The notes beneath the pieces were generated by a model that ran no database searches, was not told the origin of the DNA, and saw nothing but the letters and a program-made list of their open reading frames with translations. A DNA stretch of 64,000 bases from JAMLHH01 sp035515235 (GTDB taxonomy: Bacteria > Bacteroidota > Bacteroidia > Chitinophagales > JADIYW01): positions 1 to 64,000 of the forward strand of contig DATJBS010000040.1 of assembly GCA_035515235.1 (NCBI GenBank). The letters run 5' to 3'. Of the stretch, positions 62,706 to 64,000 are shown in pieces. The position numbers and the translations under genes were made by a program. Each line of letters begins with the position of its first letter. The first letter of the stretch is position 1.

Positions 62706-63692
62706 ATGAAAGATGCTCAAATTCCCATTATTGATATCAGTTTGTTAGAAGTAAATCCTTCTCAATTAGCAGATAATATTTATGCTGTTTGTAGAGAGCA
62801 TGGTTTTTTCTATATTTCTAATCATGGCATATCGGTAGAATTGCAAGCCCAATTGATGGAGTTAAGTCAAGCTTTTTTTGATTTGCCACTTTCCGAAAAA
62901 ATGAAAATTGATATGTCAAAAGGAGGAAAAACTTGGAGAGGATATTTTCCAGTGAATGGAGAATTGACTTCAGGTCAACCAGACTTAAAAGAAGGCATTT
63001 ATTTCGGACAAGAATTATCAGCGAATCATCCACTTGTACAATTAAATACTCCAATGCATGGCGCTAATTTGTTTTTAAATCAACCGACACTTTTCAAAGA
63101 AACTGTTTTAGAATATATTGATAAAGTCACAGATTTAGGACATAAAATTCTTCAAGGAATTGCATTGAGTTTGGGTTTAGAAAAAGATTATTTTAATCAA
63201 AATTATACAGAAGACCCATTGATTTTATTTAGGATTTTTCATTATCCTGCACAAGACTCAAAGCAGTCACAATGGGGCGTTGGTGAGCATACGGATTATG
63301 GATTGTTGACGATTTTATTACAAGATCAAGTAGGCGGATTGCAAGTAAAAAGTCGTAGACAATGGATAGATGCGCCACCGATTCCTAATACTTTCATATG
63401 TAATATTGGAGATATGCTGGATAGAATGACTGGAGGATTATATCGGTCTACTCCGCATAGAGTCTTTAATCAATCAGGAAAAAGTAGATTTTCATTTCCC
63501 TTGTTTTTTGACCCTGGTTTTCATGCTCAAGTACATAAAATCGAAAATATTGAATCACCTGAAATCGATGATAGCTCTGAAAGGTGGGATAAAACTAATG
63601 TACATGAACTTAGTGGTAAATATGGGGAATATATTTTAGGGAAGGTCGGAAAAGTCTTTCCAAATTTACTGAAAGATGTATTGGAAGAATAG
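62706..63692 (+). CDS. 2-oxoglutarate/Fe(II)-dependent oxygenase, isopenicillin N synthase-like (second copy)
   Basis: This enzyme of 328 residues has the same layout as the one at 18662-19609. The DIOX_N segment is at the start (GFFYISNHGI), the iron ligands are His195 and Asp197 in GEHTDYGLL and His251 in STPHRVFNQ, and Arg261/Ser263 in RFSFP bind 2-oxoglutarate. I chose the ATG at 62706 (MKDAQIP); the frame extends 37 codons upstream to 62595, but that part is hydrophobic and unlike relatives. Substrate unknown. The two copies differ enough to suggest separate roles, not a recent duplication. Confidence 0.87.
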   Translation: MKDAQIPIIDISLLEVNPSQLADNIYAVCREHGFFYISNHGISVELQAQLMELSQAFFDLPLSEKMKIDMSKGGKTWRGYFPVNGELTSGQPDLKEGIYFGQELSANHPLVQLNTPMHGANLFLNQPTLFKETVLEYIDKVTDLGHKILQGIALSLGLEKDYFNQNYTEDPLILFRIFHYPAQDSKQSQWGVGEHTDYGLLTILLQDQVGGLQVKSRRQWIDAPPIPNTFICNIGDMLDRMTGGLYRSTPHRVFNQSGKSRFSFPLFFDPGFHAQVHKIENIESPEIDDSSERWDKTNVHELSGKYGEYILGKVGKVFPNLLKDVLEE

Positions 63693-63696
63693 CAAC

Positions 63697-63724
63697 AAAA
63701 AAATGCGACTATAATAGTCGCATT
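63697..63724. terminator. Hairpin between the oxygenase and the partial right-edge gene
   Basis: AATGCGACTA (63702-63711) and TAGTCGCATT (63715-63724) form a perfect ten-base stem with loop TAA. The A run at 63697-63703 gives a strong U-tract for leftward transcription. It fits as terminator of the partial minus-strand gene and may also end the oxygenase transcript. Confidence 0.8.
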
Positions 63725-63759
63725 CAATTTGGATATTTCATTATTCCAGATTTATATTT

Positions 63760-63999
63760 CTATTTGTTCCAGAAATAACCTTTCACAGTATAAATACTAA
63801 AATCTTTTCCCTGAACTGTCATATCAACTTCTCCAAAGATGCTATAAACACTTCCATTAATTGAATGATTTTTTTTCATGTTTATTTTCCCACTAGCATT
63901 ATTGTCATTAAACTTTGTAGATAAATTACTAAAGAATGCTTCAGCTGCGACTTCATTAAGACTACCTGTATTTTCTAAGAGTAAACGAGAAGCGTATAA
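63760..63999 (-). CDS. C-terminal part of an unrecognised gene (cut by the right edge)
   Basis: An uninterrupted frame enters from the right edge and stops at 63760-63762, giving 79 residues: helical at first (SRLLLENTGSLNEVAAEAF), then beta-like (INGSVYSIFGEVDMTVQ, DFSIYTVKGYFW). The stop is followed by the hairpin at 63697-63724 in the correct orientation, which supports a real gene. No family is recognised, and the start lies outside the window. Confidence 0.6.
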   Translation of the reverse strand, partial: LYASRLLLENTGSLNEVAAEAFFSNLSTKFNDNNASGKINMKKNHSINGSVYSIFGEVDMTVQGKDFSIYTVKGYFWNK

Positions 64000-64000
64000 G

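Noticed and set aside
1..64000. tRNA, rRNA, riboswitch, prophage or defence genes
   Set aside because: No cloverleaf-like sequence, conserved RNA motif, phage structural gene or known defence protein was recognised in any gap or frame.

Overview
This 64 kb window comes from a Bacteroidota chromosome. The evidence is a complete gldKLMN set with a PorP/SprF gene (type IX secretion and gliding machinery), lineage-typical DUF4292 and DUF4271 genes, AT-rich DNA, weak Shine-Dalgarno use, and promoters of the TTTG / TAnnTTTG type. The proline-tRNA ligase is the short archaeal-like form. Family-level placement cannot be made by eye; the gene mix would fit Saprospiria, Chitinophagia or Cytophagia. Nearly all of the window is core genome. 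Only the edges look accessory: an IS30-type transposase tail at the far left next to a small lipoprotein, and an unrecognised gene cut by the right edge.

Layout. 0-1.5 kb: IS30 remnant, small lipoprotein, XRE regulator and an AT-rich non-coding stretch. 1.5-5.7 kb: 2-hydroxyacid dehydrogenase, rsmA, M17 aminopeptidase, pdxA. 5.7-8.9 kb: divergent LuxR-type response regulator and hybrid histidine kinase. 9.0-10.7 kb: nadE, followed by a long imperfect palindrome. 11.1-16.2 kb: atpBEFHAG with a consensus promoter, an internal hairpin after atpE and a terminal hairpin; atpD and atpC are absent and must be elsewhere. 16.4-18.6 kb: scpB and an rluB-type pseudouridine synthase with a repetitive Arg/Ser-rich N-terminus. 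18.7-24.8 kb: 2OG-Fe(II) oxygenase, DUF4292 lipoprotein plus EnvC-like protein, a 23-bp tandem repeat, a flippase and a class III aminotransferase. 25-30.6 kb: thiolase and sucA-sucB. 30.7-33.8 kb: rpsT, radC, apaG, gmk and a YicC-family gene. 33.9-44.7 kb: a large propeller/barrel protein, an MBL hydrolase, anmK, an SDR-like protein, hemW, a BamA-like outer-membrane protein, DUF4271 and hemD. 44.7-51.5 kb: PorP/SprF, gldKLMN, a small membrane protein and a PstS-like lipoprotein. 51.6-63.7 kb: proS, a Tyr/Ser/Asn-rich lipoprotein, an OmpP1/FadL-like porin, meaB, trmN6, a MauE-thioredoxin fusion, a serine hydrolase, an acyl-CoA ligase, an M19 dipeptidase and a second 2OG oxygenase.

Themes. Many products act at the cell envelope: T9SS core, two surface-antigen-type barrels, a FadL-like porin, an EnvC-type amidase activator, a LolB-like lipoprotein, a flippase and several lipoproteins. 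Packing is tight, with overlaps at pepA/pdxA, scpB/rluB, DUF4292/envC, barrel/DUF4271 and meaB/trmN6, so translational coupling is likely. I found no phage, CRISPR, rRNA or tRNA genes.

I do not see an obviously new multi-gene system. The most interesting items are regulatory or architectural: the hairpin after atpE, the palindrome on the atp promoter, the rpsT terminator that runs into the radC start codon, the degenerate EnvC site, the repetitive pseudouridine synthase tail, and the membrane-protein/PstS-like pair beside the T9SS motor genes.
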